Below are positions 1-8,671 of a stretch of DNA of 64,000 bases, in pieces. Numbering within the stretch: position 1 is the first letter of the stretch; each line of letters begins with the position of its first letter. The position numbers and the translations under genes were made by a program. Source of the stretch: GCA-2729515 sp036336695. Lineage in GTDB: Bacteria; Myxococcota_A; UBA9160; SMWR01. The notes beneath the pieces are model-generated. The model made no database searches. It was given only the letters and a program-made list of their open reading frames with translations, and was not told the origin of the DNA. The stretch spans positions 28,371 through 92,370 of the forward strand of contig JAYZFQ010000014.1 of assembly GCA_036336695.1 (NCBI GenBank), written 5' to 3'.

Positions 1-828
1 CCGACTGAGCGACCGGCGCCGCGCGCGCGGTCTGGCCGGCGGGCGCTTCGCCCGCTCGAGGGCGCGCTCGAACGCCCTGTAGAAGGCGGGCGCGTCGGGA
101 TAGCGCCGGCGAGGATCGAACTGGGCCGCCTTTCTCAATACCGGACGAACGGGGGCAGGCACCTTCTCTTCGAAGCGTTCGTGGCCGGGGAACGGCCATT
201 CGAAGGGCCACGTCGGAAGCTTCCCGGTCAACAGCTCGTAGGCAATGAGCCCGAGAGAGAAGACATCCGACGCGAGTCGCGCCCGACCGTAGGCCTGCTC
301 CGGCGCCATGTAGCCCAGCGTCCCGGCGTCCGTGTAGGTTTTCGTCATCTTCGCCGCAACGCGTGACGCGCCGAAGTCGGAGAGTGCAGCGCGCCCATCT
401 TCGAAGATCAGGATGTTGTCGGGCTTGACGTCGCGGTGGATCACCCGACGTTCGTGGGCGTGAGCCAACCCGGCTGCAACCTGTCGCACGACTTCGAGTG
501 CGACCTTTCCCGAGCGCTTCGCGCCCGCGTAGCGGGTCAGCTGGGTCCGCGCGAGCTCGATCGCCATCACGAAGCGGCCGTCGATCCAATCTGCGTTGCG
601 CACCGAGACGATTCCGGGGTGGTCGAGACGGCTCGCGATCCGGGCCTCTCGTTCGACGACCTTGCGGCCCCATTCCTCGACGGCGTCGGGGAAGGTGACC
701 TTCAACGCGACTCCGGCATCCTCGACGGTGTCTCGGGCCTTCCAGACTTCGGCGTAGCCCCCCCGGCCGATTCGCCGGTCGAGCCGGTACTTTCCGAGCC
801 GAGAGCCTCTCCGCAGAACCACCGCCAT
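1..828 (-). CDS. Serine/threonine protein kinase (3' part outside window)
   Basis: Hanks-type Ser/Thr kinase; 276 codons are visible and the frame runs open off the left edge, so the C-terminus (often linker, membrane helix or sensor in this family) is unseen. From the N-terminus: glycine loop GRGGYAEV (residues 21-28), candidate ATP-binding Lys43 in VALK, catalytic loop HRDVKPDN (131-138), DFG (151-153) and APE (175-177), so all active-site motifs are intact. The ATG is the first in frame and the kinase fold starts within 15 residues. It lies 44 bp after the MoeA fusion gene on the same strand and could be co-transcribed, but nothing ties its substrate to that cluster. Very confident as a kinase, target unknown. 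Confidence 0.93.
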   Translation of the reverse strand, partial: MAVVLRRGSRLGKYRLDRRIGRGGYAEVWKARDTVEDAGVALKVTFPDAVEEWGRKVVEREARIASRLDHPGIVSVRNADWIDGRFVMAIELARTQLTRYAGAKRSGKVALEVVRQVAAGLAHAHERRVIHRDVKPDNILIFEDGRAALSDFGASRVAAKMTKTYTDAGTLGYMAPEQAYGRARLASDVFSLGLIAYELLTGKLPTWPFEWPFPGHERFEEKVPAPVRPVLRKAAQFDPRRRYPDAPAFYRAFERALERAKRPPARPRARRRSLSR

Positions 829-872
829 TGCGCCCCACCATACCCCGAATCGGGGCGGCGGAAGCGAGCCTC

Positions 873-2765
873 TCAGCCGTCCGACGAAAAACCGCGCGCC
901 TCGAGGTGATGCCGGACCGCCGTCCCGTTCGCGAGTACCCGCCGCAGGGCGAGAACCCCGGGAGTGTCCCAGCGGCCGACGGGGACGGCAAAGTCGTAAC
1001 GCTCGGCGCGCAGGGGACGGAAGTGGAGCCCCTTTTCCTTCGCGACCGTCTCGATCGTCACGCCCCAGTCCGCCCGACCCTGGGCCACCGCGGCCGCCAC
1101 GGCGAAGTGGGAACGCGGCTCGTAGGCATAGCCGGGCGGACGGCGGTCCCCGAGGAGCTGGTCGACCAGGATCCTCGTGCCGCTGCCCCGGTTGCGGTTC
1201 ACCATGCGGAGCGCCGGGTCGTCGAGCAGGGCGGGGGTTTCCCGCATCTCGTCGGGGCGGGTCGCGACGCCCTGGACCCGCGCATAACCGGGCAGGAGCC
1301 TCAGGGAGTCATCGAGAAAGGTCTCGTTGTAGCGGTCTGTGGCGGGGTCCAACAGGTGCAATGGGGCGGCGTCGCATTCGCCCCGACGGGCAGCCGCCAG
1401 TCCGCCCTGGCTCCCGACCGACAGGATCTTGACCCGCAAGCCTTCGGCGGCGAGCGCTCCGGCGATGACGTCGAGGCCCACGCAATGACTGCCCACGACC
1501 ACCAGGTCCGCGGGCTCGAGGTTCCGACCCACCAGGGTCACTTCGACCGGGGTGTCGGGATCCACGAGTTCCGTGTTTCGGTCGACCCGGACGAAGCCGT
1601 CGGCCCGGCTGAAGGCCGTGACGCTGCCGCTGCCCTTGCCCATCGGCCACGCAGAAAGTGCGCCCGAGGTGTCTCGGACGAGACCCACCAGGAGATACTC
1701 GAGCCGGCCACGTTCCGAAACGATCTTCTGCGCCAGCCTGGCGTCGACACGCTGGCGCGCATGGCGCGGAGCGCCCCCCATTTCGCGGAGCACGGGCGCC
1801 ACGAACTCGTGGAAAGTAAACACCGCCGAAGTCGGAAACCCCGGCAGAATCACCACGGGCTGGCGCCCGCGGGCCGCCAGGCAGATCGGCTTGCCCGGCT
1901 TGAGTGCGACACCGTGGACGACGATTCCGGGTTCGAGCGCCGCAACCACGCGGGCATTCAGATCGCCCTCGCCCTTCGACGTGCCCCCCGACAACAGCAC
2001 CAGGTCTGCCGTCGCCAGGGCCGCTTCCAACGCCGCGCGCAGCTCGGTCTCGTCGTCGCGGAAGGCCCCCATGAACCGCGGCTCGCCGCCCAGTTCGACG
2101 ACCGCATCGGCCAGGATGCGGCCGTTGCTGTCGAACACCAGACCCGGGCGCATCGTTTCGCCCGGCTGGGCGATTTCGTCTCCGGTCGAGAGAATGGCGA
2201 CCACCGGCCGCCGAAACACATCCACGCGCTCTCGCCCGATCGCAGCAAGCACACCCGTCTCGCGGGACGTGAGCCGGGTCCCGGCAAAAAGCACGGTCTC
2301 GCCACTGCCGATATCCGTGCCGGCGAACGAAAGCGCGGCGCCCGGCACTCGGGCGCGGCGAACGATCACCTCCCCCGCATCGAGTTCGGTGAACTCCACT
2401 GGAACCACGCAATCAGCGCCGCGCGGCAGCATCCCGCCCGTGGCGATCGGCGTCGCGGTGCCCGCGAGCACCTCGATCGCCGGCGCCACACCCGTGGGAA
2501 TCGACTCGGCGTTGAGCTTGAGCCGAACGGGCGTCTCCTCTTCGGCGCCGAAGGTGTCCACCGCACGAACCGCGAAGCCGTCCATATTCGAGCGATCGAA
2601 ACCGGGCACATCGACGTCCGCACGCACATCGGCCGCGAGCACACGCCCGAGCGCGGCATCGACGGTCACGGTCTCTGTGCGACAGGGACCTGCATCGATG
2701 ACGGCGCGCCAGCGTTCCTCGGCTTCGTCCCGATCGAGAATCTCCAGGAACTGCTGCTGTTTCAC
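873..2765 (-). CDS. moeA: MoeA fused to a periplasmic-binding-like domain (molybdopterin/tungstopterin biosynthesis)
   Basis: Predicted molybdopterin molybdenumtransferase, inserting Mo or W into adenylylated pyranopterin, 630 residues. Residues about 1-400 are MoeA, with the characteristic SGGTSKGEGD stretch; residues about 415-625 form a type-2 substrate-binding-like domain as in MoeA/LysR-substrate-domain fusions. That extra domain lacks a signal peptide and is thought to sense a small ligand or oxyanion (inference). The GTG start (peptide VKQQQFLEIL) overlaps the stop of the upstream MoeA as GTGA, implying translational coupling; an open frame continues upstream but only as a shadow of the other MoeA gene. 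The tungsten-type oxidoreductase just upstream suggests it serves that enzyme. Confidence 0.9.
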   Translation of the reverse strand: MKQQQFLEILDRDEAEERWRAVIDAGPCRTETVTVDAALGRVLAADVRADVDVPGFDRSNMDGFAVRAVDTFGAEEETPVRLKLNAESIPTGVAPAIEVLAGTATPIATGGMLPRGADCVVPVEFTELDAGEVIVRRARVPGAALSFAGTDIGSGETVLFAGTRLTSRETGVLAAIGRERVDVFRRPVVAILSTGDEIAQPGETMRPGLVFDSNGRILADAVVELGGEPRFMGAFRDDETELRAALEAALATADLVLLSGGTSKGEGDLNARVVAALEPGIVVHGVALKPGKPICLAARGRQPVVILPGFPTSAVFTFHEFVAPVLREMGGAPRHARQRVDARLAQKIVSERGRLEYLLVGLVRDTSGALSAWPMGKGSGSVTAFSRADGFVRVDRNTELVDPDTPVEVTLVGRNLEPADLVVVGSHCVGLDVIAGALAAEGLRVKILSVGSQGGLAAARRGECDAAPLHLLDPATDRYNETFLDDSLRLLPGYARVQGVATRPDEMRETPALLDDPALRMVNRNRGSGTRILVDQLLGDRRPPGYAYEPRSHFAVAAAVAQGRADWGVTIETVAKEKGLHFRPLRAERYDFAVPVGRWDTPGVLALRRVLANGTAVRHHLEARGFSSDG

Positions 2766-4003
2766 GCCGGCGCCTCCGCGTCGTAAAGCAGCACCTCTAC
2801 CTCCGCGCCCTCGGCCATGCCCTCGAGCCCCCGGGGCACGATCACGCACCCGGCGGCCCGCACGGTCGAAGAGAGGATCGAAGCCCCCGAGGTGGCAATG
2901 GGAGTGACGCTTCCGGCCTCGACAGCCACGCGCACGTAGTCCGTGCGCCCGACTTCGGAGGCAATCTTTCTGGCGAGCGGGAGGCGCACGGTGCGATGCG
3001 GCCACGCGCGAGAACGCCCGCCGAGCGCGCGAAGCGTCGGACCCGCGAAGAACTCGTAGGCGCACAGACAACTGACCGGGTTTCCGGGCAACAGGAAGAC
3101 AAACGCGTCGGAACGCTGCTCGCCGCGCGGCAGGGTCCCGACCCCCGCCGGGCTCGAGGGCCGCATCGACACGCCGTGGAAGTGCAGTTCGCCCAGTTCG
3201 GCAACGAGCCGCGGCGCGTGGTCCTCGGTCCCGACCGAACTTCCCCCGGAGACCAGCACGACGTCTGCATCTCCCGCAGACAACGCTTCACGGACCCGAT
3301 CGGGCTCGTCGGGCAGGATTTCGAAAGGCAACACCTCGGCGCCGTCGCGCTCCAGGAGGCCGCGCAGCACCACCGAATTGCTGTCTACGATCTTGACCCC
3401 TTCCGGAAGGCTGCCCGCCGGCAACAGTTCGTCGCCCGTCACGACGAGGCGAACCCGGGGGCGGCGAACACATTGCGGCTGCGCGACTCCGATCGATGCC
3501 AGCAACCCCACGTCCTGGGGCCGAAGCCGGCGGCCGGCCTCGAGAACGCGATCCCCGCGGCGGATGTCCTCCCCCACGTCCCCCACGTTGCGACCCGGGG
3601 CCACCGGCTCCGAGATCGCGACACGCGCACCGCTCTCCTCGCATACCTCGGCCTTGACCACGGCATCGGCGCCCGCGGGAAGCGGCGCACCCGTCATCAC
3701 GCGCACGGCGCGGCCCTCGGAAACACGCCCTTCGAAAGCGCGGCCCGGAAGCGTTTCCCCGAAGAGTTCGAGTTCGATCGGCTCATAGGCCGAGGCGCCG
3801 AAGGTTTCCTCTCCCCGCACGGCGTAGCCATCCATGGCCACGCGGCGGAACCCCGGCACCGAACAAGCCGCATCGACCGGCTCGGCGAGCACCCGCCCCG
3901 CGCTTTCCAGCAGCGGGACCCGCTCCGGGGCCAAGCGGCGGGCATGCGCGACGAGGAACCCTTCGACCTCTTCCACGTCCGCCCGTCGGGCGAAGCCTTT
4001 CAT
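2762..4003 (-). CDS. moeA: Molybdopterin molybdenumtransferase MoeA
   Basis: Stand-alone MoeA of 413 residues, near the usual length (about 400), giving a second MoeA paralogue side by side with the fused one. It carries the typical N-terminal segment with PGFRRVAMDGYAVR and the conserved VSGGSSVGTEDH region of the MogA-like domain. The ATG before KGFARRAD was chosen because the homologous region begins there; the open frame upstream runs into the oxidoreductase tail, 64 bp away. Archaea and bacteria with tungsten oxidoreductases often keep two MoeA versions, one perhaps metal-specific; which copy handles W and which Mo cannot be read from sequence. Confidence 0.93.
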   Translation of the reverse strand: MKGFARRADVEEVEGFLVAHARRLAPERVPLLESAGRVLAEPVDAACSVPGFRRVAMDGYAVRGEETFGASAYEPIELELFGETLPGRAFEGRVSEGRAVRVMTGAPLPAGADAVVKAEVCEESGARVAISEPVAPGRNVGDVGEDIRRGDRVLEAGRRLRPQDVGLLASIGVAQPQCVRRPRVRLVVTGDELLPAGSLPEGVKIVDSNSVVLRGLLERDGAEVLPFEILPDEPDRVREALSAGDADVVLVSGGSSVGTEDHAPRLVAELGELHFHGVSMRPSSPAGVGTLPRGEQRSDAFVFLLPGNPVSCLCAYEFFAGPTLRALGGRSRAWPHRTVRLPLARKIASEVGRTDYVRVAVEAGSVTPIATSGASILSSTVRAAGCVIVPRGLEGMAEGAEVEVLLYDAEAPA

Positions 4004-4067
4004 TCGGACATCGCGCAAACGGCTTTCTCCAGAACGCGAAGACCGGCGGCGCGATGGCGTCAGAAAC

Positions 4068-5798
4068 TCAGCCGGCCGCCTTGGTCGTGAAGAGTTCCTC
4101 CCGCGCTTCGAAGCGCTGGTAGGCGGAACGAGCCACGTCGTCCGGAACGTCCCAGACGAGTTTCGCCGGCCCGATTGCATCCTCTTTCATGCAGTCGGGC
4201 ATCACGTCGTCCTTGGCTTCGAAACCGGCGCGGCGATTGAATTCCCACTCGTCCTGCATGCACTGCCAGCCCAGATCGGCGATCTGCTCCCGGCTCACCT
4301 CTTCCCCGTAGAGCAGGCCGTAGAACTTGCGGATGTCGTCCAGCGTCGGCTGCAAGAATTGGCAGAAGCCGGAAGAATCGGTCACCGCGTTCACCAGCTG
4401 GACTTCCTGGGAGGCCTGCGCCCACTCTTCGGGCGGCAACCCGGGGTTTACGATCAGTCCGGCCGTGTGGTCGGCTCCCATCGCACTCGTGAGGTACGTA
4501 ATGCCGGTCGCCTTCAGCGGCCGGGGATCCCAGGCCGGGAGCGCCTGCCCCTTCACCGCCGGCACGCGGTGGTGTTTCTGTCGCTTTCCGATCGCCACGG
4601 CGCCTTCGCCGATCGCCTTGCCCAGGTCGGTCCCCTCGGCGATCTCCCGGAGGATCCGTTTGGCGCCCTCGGCGTCGCCCCACTCGAGCCCTCCAGAATC
4701 CATGTAGACGGCAAGGGCCGCACCGGCCTCGATGGTGTCGACCCCCACTTCGTCACAGAGCCGGTCGAGATCGGCAACGTCGTCCCAGCTCGCAATTGCA
4801 CAGTTCGAACCCAACAGGGTCAACGTCTCGAACTCCAGGGCGGACGTCTTGTAGTTCCCGTCGGTATCGTGCACGACGTTGCTGCACTGAACGATGCAGC
4901 CCGTCATGCAATTGTGCATACCGCCGCCGCGCTCCTCGAAGCTCTCGACGATCCGCGCCCCGTCGAGGGTCTCGGCATCGGGCGACTGCCCCTCCACGCG
5001 GTTCTTGTGCGGAAAGGTATTCAGCATGTTCGCCACGGGAACGACCGAACTGGTCCCCGTCGCGAACATTTGCGGGCCTTCGCGGTACTCCTTCGTCCAC
5101 TGCTTGCAGGCCGCCATGAATTCCTTGCGCTCTGCAGGCTGTCGCGTGGGTGTCTTGCCCGCATCGACGGAGACGTACTTGAGGCCCTTGCTGCCCATGA
5201 CCGCACCCAGGCCACCGCGCGCCGCGTGCCGTGCCGGGTGACGGTCCTTCTCCTGGTCGGTGCAGGCGATCGAGGCCCCGGCAAGGCGCAGTTCTCCGGC
5301 GGGACCGATGGAGATGAAAGAGGCTGTAGCCGAGTAGACCTTCGCCAGCTCCTCGATCAACGCGTAGTTCCACATTCCCTTGTACGCGTCGGCCTCGACC
5401 ACTTCGGCGCCGTCGGCAGTGACGTTCACCGCGTAGCGCTTTTCGGGGTCGGACGGCTGGCCGGTGACGATCACGCAGCGATACCCCAGCTTCATCAGGT
5501 CCTGGCCGGGATTCCCGCCGGCATTCGCCTCCTTGATTCCATTCGTCAGCGGGCTCTTGCCACCCATCGAGATGCGACCCGACGTCGGCGCCGCCGTACC
5601 GGAAACCACGCCCGGCGCCATCACGAGTACGTTGTCGGGACCGAGCGGGTCGCAGGTCGGATCGCACTCGTCGAGCAGGATCTTCGCCGACAGCGCGCGC
5701 CCGCCGAGGAGCTTCCAATCTTCGGGAAACGGGACGATCTCCGTGGTCTGTTGGGTCATGTCCACCCGGATCATTCGGTCACCAGTCGGTCCGCTCAC
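4068..5798 (-). CDS. aor: Tungsten-type aldehyde ferredoxin oxidoreductase (AOR family)
   Basis: AOR-family oxidoreductase, 576 residues, normally oxidising aldehydes to carboxylic acids with a bis-pyranopterin tungsten centre and one [4Fe-4S] cluster. The N-terminal pterin-binding domain (about 1-205) includes SGTAAPTSGR and a GGLGAVMGSKGLK segment. Cluster cysteines are probably C297, C301, C305 and C479 (in SSGFC). The first three are spaced Cx3Cx3C, whereas characterised AORs have Cx2Cx3C. GTG start preceded by AAGGAG at good spacing. Neighbours (MoaD/ThiS-like carrier upstream, two MoeA genes downstream) make a cofactor-plus-enzyme cluster. No dedicated ferredoxin or flavoprotein partner is visible, and the substrate is unknown. 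Confidence 0.92.
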   Translation of the reverse strand: MSGPTGDRMIRVDMTQQTTEIVPFPEDWKLLGGRALSAKILLDECDPTCDPLGPDNVLVMAPGVVSGTAAPTSGRISMGGKSPLTNGIKEANAGGNPGQDLMKLGYRCVIVTGQPSDPEKRYAVNVTADGAEVVEADAYKGMWNYALIEELAKVYSATASFISIGPAGELRLAGASIACTDQEKDRHPARHAARGGLGAVMGSKGLKYVSVDAGKTPTRQPAERKEFMAACKQWTKEYREGPQMFATGTSSVVPVANMLNTFPHKNRVEGQSPDAETLDGARIVESFEERGGGMHNCMTGCIVQCSNVVHDTDGNYKTSALEFETLTLLGSNCAIASWDDVADLDRLCDEVGVDTIEAGAALAVYMDSGGLEWGDAEGAKRILREIAEGTDLGKAIGEGAVAIGKRQKHHRVPAVKGQALPAWDPRPLKATGITYLTSAMGADHTAGLIVNPGLPPEEWAQASQEVQLVNAVTDSSGFCQFLQPTLDDIRKFYGLLYGEEVSREQIADLGWQCMQDEWEFNRRAGFEAKDDVMPDCMKEDAIGPAKLVWDVPDDVARSAYQRFEAREELFTTKAAG

Positions 5799-5828
5799 AG
5801 GAATCTCCTTCTCGAATTTCTCGGGCGT

Positions 5829-6098
5829 TCAGCCGCCTGCCACGGCAGCCAGGATTTCGATGCGATCTTCATTGCCGACGACGCTGTCGACTTCCTCGCG
5901 GTCGAGTTCATCTCCATTGACAAAGACGTCGACGAACTTGTGGACCTTGCCACCCCCGTCGAAGATCTGCTCGATGAACCCGGGGTACCGGCGGCCCACG
6001 TCCTCGAGGCACTCACGCACCGTCGATCCCGCTGCAGAAATCTCCGCTTCACCCAGGGTCGGTCCCCGGTAGGGCGGCGGAACCACGACTTGCGGCAT
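5829..6098 (-). CDS. MoaD/ThiS-family sulfur carrier
   Basis: Small ubiquitin-like sulfur carrier of about 89 residues ending in the diagnostic Gly-Gly (AAVAGG), which is adenylated and thiocarboxylated by an E1-like enzyme to donate sulfur to the pterin dithiolene. Sheet-forming segments such as VDVFVNGDELDR and the EDRIEILAAVAGG tail match the family. I chose the ATG of MPQVVV because GGGAG lies just upstream; another ATG 36 bp upstream (101 residues) lacks a ribosome site. It lies between the M48 peptidase and the AOR gene, 30 bp from the latter. AOR operons often carry such a dedicated MoaD, supporting a tungstopterin role over thiamine. Confidence 0.85.
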   Translation of the reverse strand: MPQVVVPPPYRGPTLGEAEISAAGSTVRECLEDVGRRYPGFIEQIFDGGGKVHKFVDVFVNGDELDREEVDSVVGNEDRIEILAAVAGG

Positions 6099-6139
6099 CT
6101 GGACTCCCGGCTCCCATGCTTCGGGACCCCGCATTGTAG

Positions 6140-7657
6140 CTACTGAACGCCCGGACGGTACGGCTGCGAAATCGCGACCTTGAGCAGCTCTCCCTCGCGG
6201 AGGACGGCATCCTCGGGGAGCCCGTTGGCCGCAGCGAGTTCCCGCGGCGCCCAGGCGCTGGCGGTGCGGCGGCCAAACGCCGCGAGGCTCTCCCCGGCGT
6301 GCGCGGTACGGAGGCGGAGGCGGGTCTCCCGGATCCCTGCCCGCTGGTTCGCATCCAGCGACGCAAAACTTTCCGCGACCGCGGCGAACAAAGCGCGGTG
6401 GGAATCGGTGTAGCGTTTCTCGACGGCGCCCGTCAGCAGATAGACCGCACCCCCGTGAACGATCCAGGTCAGGTCCAGGGTGGCAACCCCCGTCGGCGCG
6501 CGGAGGACGACGATCGCGTGCACTGCGGCCCGCCCGTTCAGATCGATGGCATCGAGCCGCGCCACCTCCAGACGGGCATGCTTCGCCGTCTCCGCGAGGA
6601 AGCCATTGGCTGCTTCCCGCGCGTCGGTTCCCTGCCCCTGGTACCGCAACACCACTTCGGCCTTTCCGTCCGGCGCAGCAGCGCCGACCGCGAGGCGCGT
6701 GTTGGAGGTTTCCCAGCCTTCGGGAAACACGAGCGTGAAGTCCAGGTCGGGATGAAGAAAGCTCGGCCCTTCGAACAAGCCCGCGGCCGGATCCTCCCCG
6801 ACCACGAGCCCGTCGAGTCGCCGCAGGAACACAGCTCGGTCCCGAGGAGCCAACGGCGCGTCGGGAGTCAACGATCCGGCCCGCTTCTCGGCCGCAGCGA
6901 CCCGTCGCGGGATCGAGGGATGCGTATCGAGCCAACCGGGTTCGTCTGCCGCGTCGGCCGCGAGTTGCTCTTCTCGCTCGAGCGTCCGCAGGAAGGTCGC
7001 GAGCGCCCCGGGATCGTAGCCGGCATCTGCCGCGAGTCGCTGCCCGTAGTCGTCTGCCTCGAGTTCCTGGCCGCGGCTGTAGGACGCCAGCGCACCTACG
7101 CCTACCGCGGTGAAGGGCGCGCTCACCAGGCGGCCCACGGGTCCGCCGATGAGGCCCCCCACGAGGCGCCCCGGCAGAATCAGGAGCCCGACACCCGCGG
7201 CACGGGTGTGGCGCTGGGCATGGTGCCGGCCCGCGACGTGGACCACTTCGTGGGAGAGCACGTTCGCGAGTTCGTCCTCGCTGTTGACGAGGACCAGGAG
7301 TCCCCGGGAAACGTAGATGTGCCCCCCCGGCAAGGCGAAGGCGTTGGGCTCGGGGAGATCCACGACTTCGAACGCGTAGCCGTGGGCCCGCTCGGGGGCC
7401 TTCGACACCACACGACGACCCACTTCCGTCGCCAGGGCGGAGAACCGCGGGTCGGAGACGAGTCCCATCTCCTCGGCAACCACCACCGCCCCGTCGTCCC
7501 CGCGACGGATCTCCTCGGCTTCGCTGACCAGGACGACATCGGGCCTGCGCGTGACGGGATTCGAAGCACAGGCGAGCACCGCGCCGGCGACCAGCAAAGC
7601 GAGGCCGGAAAAGTGGACTCCCCGGAACGCCGTGCGCCGGATCACTCCGGGAATCAA
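6140..7657 (-). CDS. M48-family metallopeptidase lipoprotein (BepA/YfgC-like)
   Basis: Zinc metallopeptidase of the M48 family, about 505 residues. The N-terminus is a lipoprotein signal peptide with lipobox VLAC; the protease domain has HEVVH at 136-140 with a downstream glutamate region (GQELEADDYG), matching BepA-like proteases that manage outer-membrane protein quality. The C-terminal half is less conserved and ends in a LysM-like stretch (residues about 450-500). The likely start is a TTG overlapping the stop of apaH (TTGA) and preceded by GAGGA; a GTG 12 bp downstream is the alternative. Expected in the periplasm, anchored to a membrane by lipid. The link with the molybdenum genes downstream is probably only positional. 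Confidence 0.88.
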   Translation of the reverse strand: MIPGVIRRTAFRGVHFSGLALLVAGAVLACASNPVTRRPDVVLVSEAEEIRRGDDGAVVVAEEMGLVSDPRFSALATEVGRRVVSKAPERAHGYAFEVVDLPEPNAFALPGGHIYVSRGLLVLVNSEDELANVLSHEVVHVAGRHHAQRHTRAAGVGLLILPGRLVGGLIGGPVGRLVSAPFTAVGVGALASYSRGQELEADDYGQRLAADAGYDPGALATFLRTLEREEQLAADAADEPGWLDTHPSIPRRVAAAEKRAGSLTPDAPLAPRDRAVFLRRLDGLVVGEDPAAGLFEGPSFLHPDLDFTLVFPEGWETSNTRLAVGAAAPDGKAEVVLRYQGQGTDAREAANGFLAETAKHARLEVARLDAIDLNGRAAVHAIVVLRAPTGVATLDLTWIVHGGAVYLLTGAVEKRYTDSHRALFAAVAESFASLDANQRAGIRETRLRLRTAHAGESLAAFGRRTASAWAPRELAAANGLPEDAVLREGELLKVAISQPYRPGVQ

Positions 7658-8538
7658 CCGGGTTCCTCGGTCGGGTCCGGCGAGTCGCGGTGGACGTAGT
7701 AGGCACGCCGCGCGGGAACGCGCCAGAAGGCTGCGTCCCGCTCCGCGAAGGACACCGCTTCCGACGGATCGGGCACCCAAGCCGTCAAGAAGCCGTCTCG
7801 GCCCCGGCCATGGTGTACGCAGCCGGTATCGAGGCCGCGCAGGCCCCGGGCCACGTGCAGTCCCTGGAGCGCCCAGTGCCCGTAGACGACGCCGTAGTCG
7901 TGCCGACGTTCAGACCAGAGTTCGTGCCACGGGCGGTAACCGGGGGGCGCCGCCTCGGGAACCTGCGAAGTCCACGCACCACCGGCCGCCGCGCTCCGGC
8001 AGCACGTGAAGCGAAGCAGGGCGTCGAGCGACGCGTCCTCGGCAGGATTCCCCGACAGGAACGCCTGGGCATCGCGCCACGAGCCTCCCCCCAGCCGCCG
8101 TCCGGCCCGGGCGGCATGGTCCAGGATCTCGTCGATCCCCCACTCGGGGTGCACGCTCGCATGGACGAGCACGAAAGAACGGGAACCGAGTTCGCCGACG
8201 ATCGCGAGGGGCCGCCGGCGCAGCCACTCGATCCATTCGTCGGCGTCGGGCGCCTCCAGGACGTCGGAGATCGTGTCCAGGGGTCCGAGTTCCGCGGCGC
8301 CGGCGGCGACGCGGAGCAGGTTCAACTCGTGGTTCCCGAGCACGTAGTGGCCCCGCCCGGCCGCGACGAGCTCGCGGACCCGCTGCAGGGCACGCAAGTT
8401 GGCCGGACCCCGGTTGACCACGTCGCCCACCACCCAGAGTTCGAAGGCGTCCCCGAACGTCGCTTCAGCTCGGCCGACGAGCGTTTCCAGTTCGTCGGCA
8501 CAACCCTGGACGTCTCCAACGAAAATCGGCTGGGACAC
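7654..8538 (-). CDS. apaH: Symmetrical bis(5'-nucleosyl)-tetraphosphatase-like phosphoesterase (ApaH)
   Basis: Calcineurin-like metallophosphatase, 294 residues, close to ApaH length (about 280). It shows the three metal-binding motifs in order: GDVQGC near the N-terminus, GDVVNRGP and GNHEL. ApaH hydrolyses Ap4A and related alarmones or RNA caps to two ADP. GTG start of VSQPIFVGD: the motif begins seven residues in, leaving no room for a later start; the longer frame upstream lies in the divergent promoter. A hexamer TATCCA sits six bases upstream. It heads the minus-strand operon and is divergent from a DHH phosphoesterase, another nucleotide-turnover enzyme. Confidence 0.9.
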   Translation of the reverse strand: MSQPIFVGDVQGCADELETLVGRAEATFGDAFELWVVGDVVNRGPANLRALQRVRELVAAGRGHYVLGNHELNLLRVAAGAAELGPLDTISDVLEAPDADEWIEWLRRRPLAIVGELGSRSFVLVHASVHPEWGIDEILDHAARAGRRLGGGSWRDAQAFLSGNPAEDASLDALLRFTCCRSAAAGGAWTSQVPEAAPPGYRPWHELWSERRHDYGVVYGHWALQGLHVARGLRGLDTGCVHHGRGRDGFLTAWVPDPSEAVSFAERDAAFWRVPARRAYYVHRDSPDPTEEPG

Positions 8539-8671
8539 GCCTCGTGGATAGCACCGGAGGCCATGCCCCCCGGGGAATTCCCGGCCGTTGGCCGGGAAAC
8601 GCAGGCGGCTCCACTGCCGCCGTCGCACTGGGGCCTCTGCTCGACTGGGCCCAGCCACCACCGGGGGGCGC

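Noticed and set aside
828..2786. 650-codon plus-strand frame antisense to the MoeA fusion gene
   Set aside because: Low-complexity Arg/Gly/His-rich translation without family motifs; the opposite strand encodes a full MoeA.
3834..6146. 770-codon plus-strand frame over AOR and MoaD
   Set aside because: Composition typical of antisense shadows in high-GC DNA; AOR and MoaD motifs are on the minus strand.
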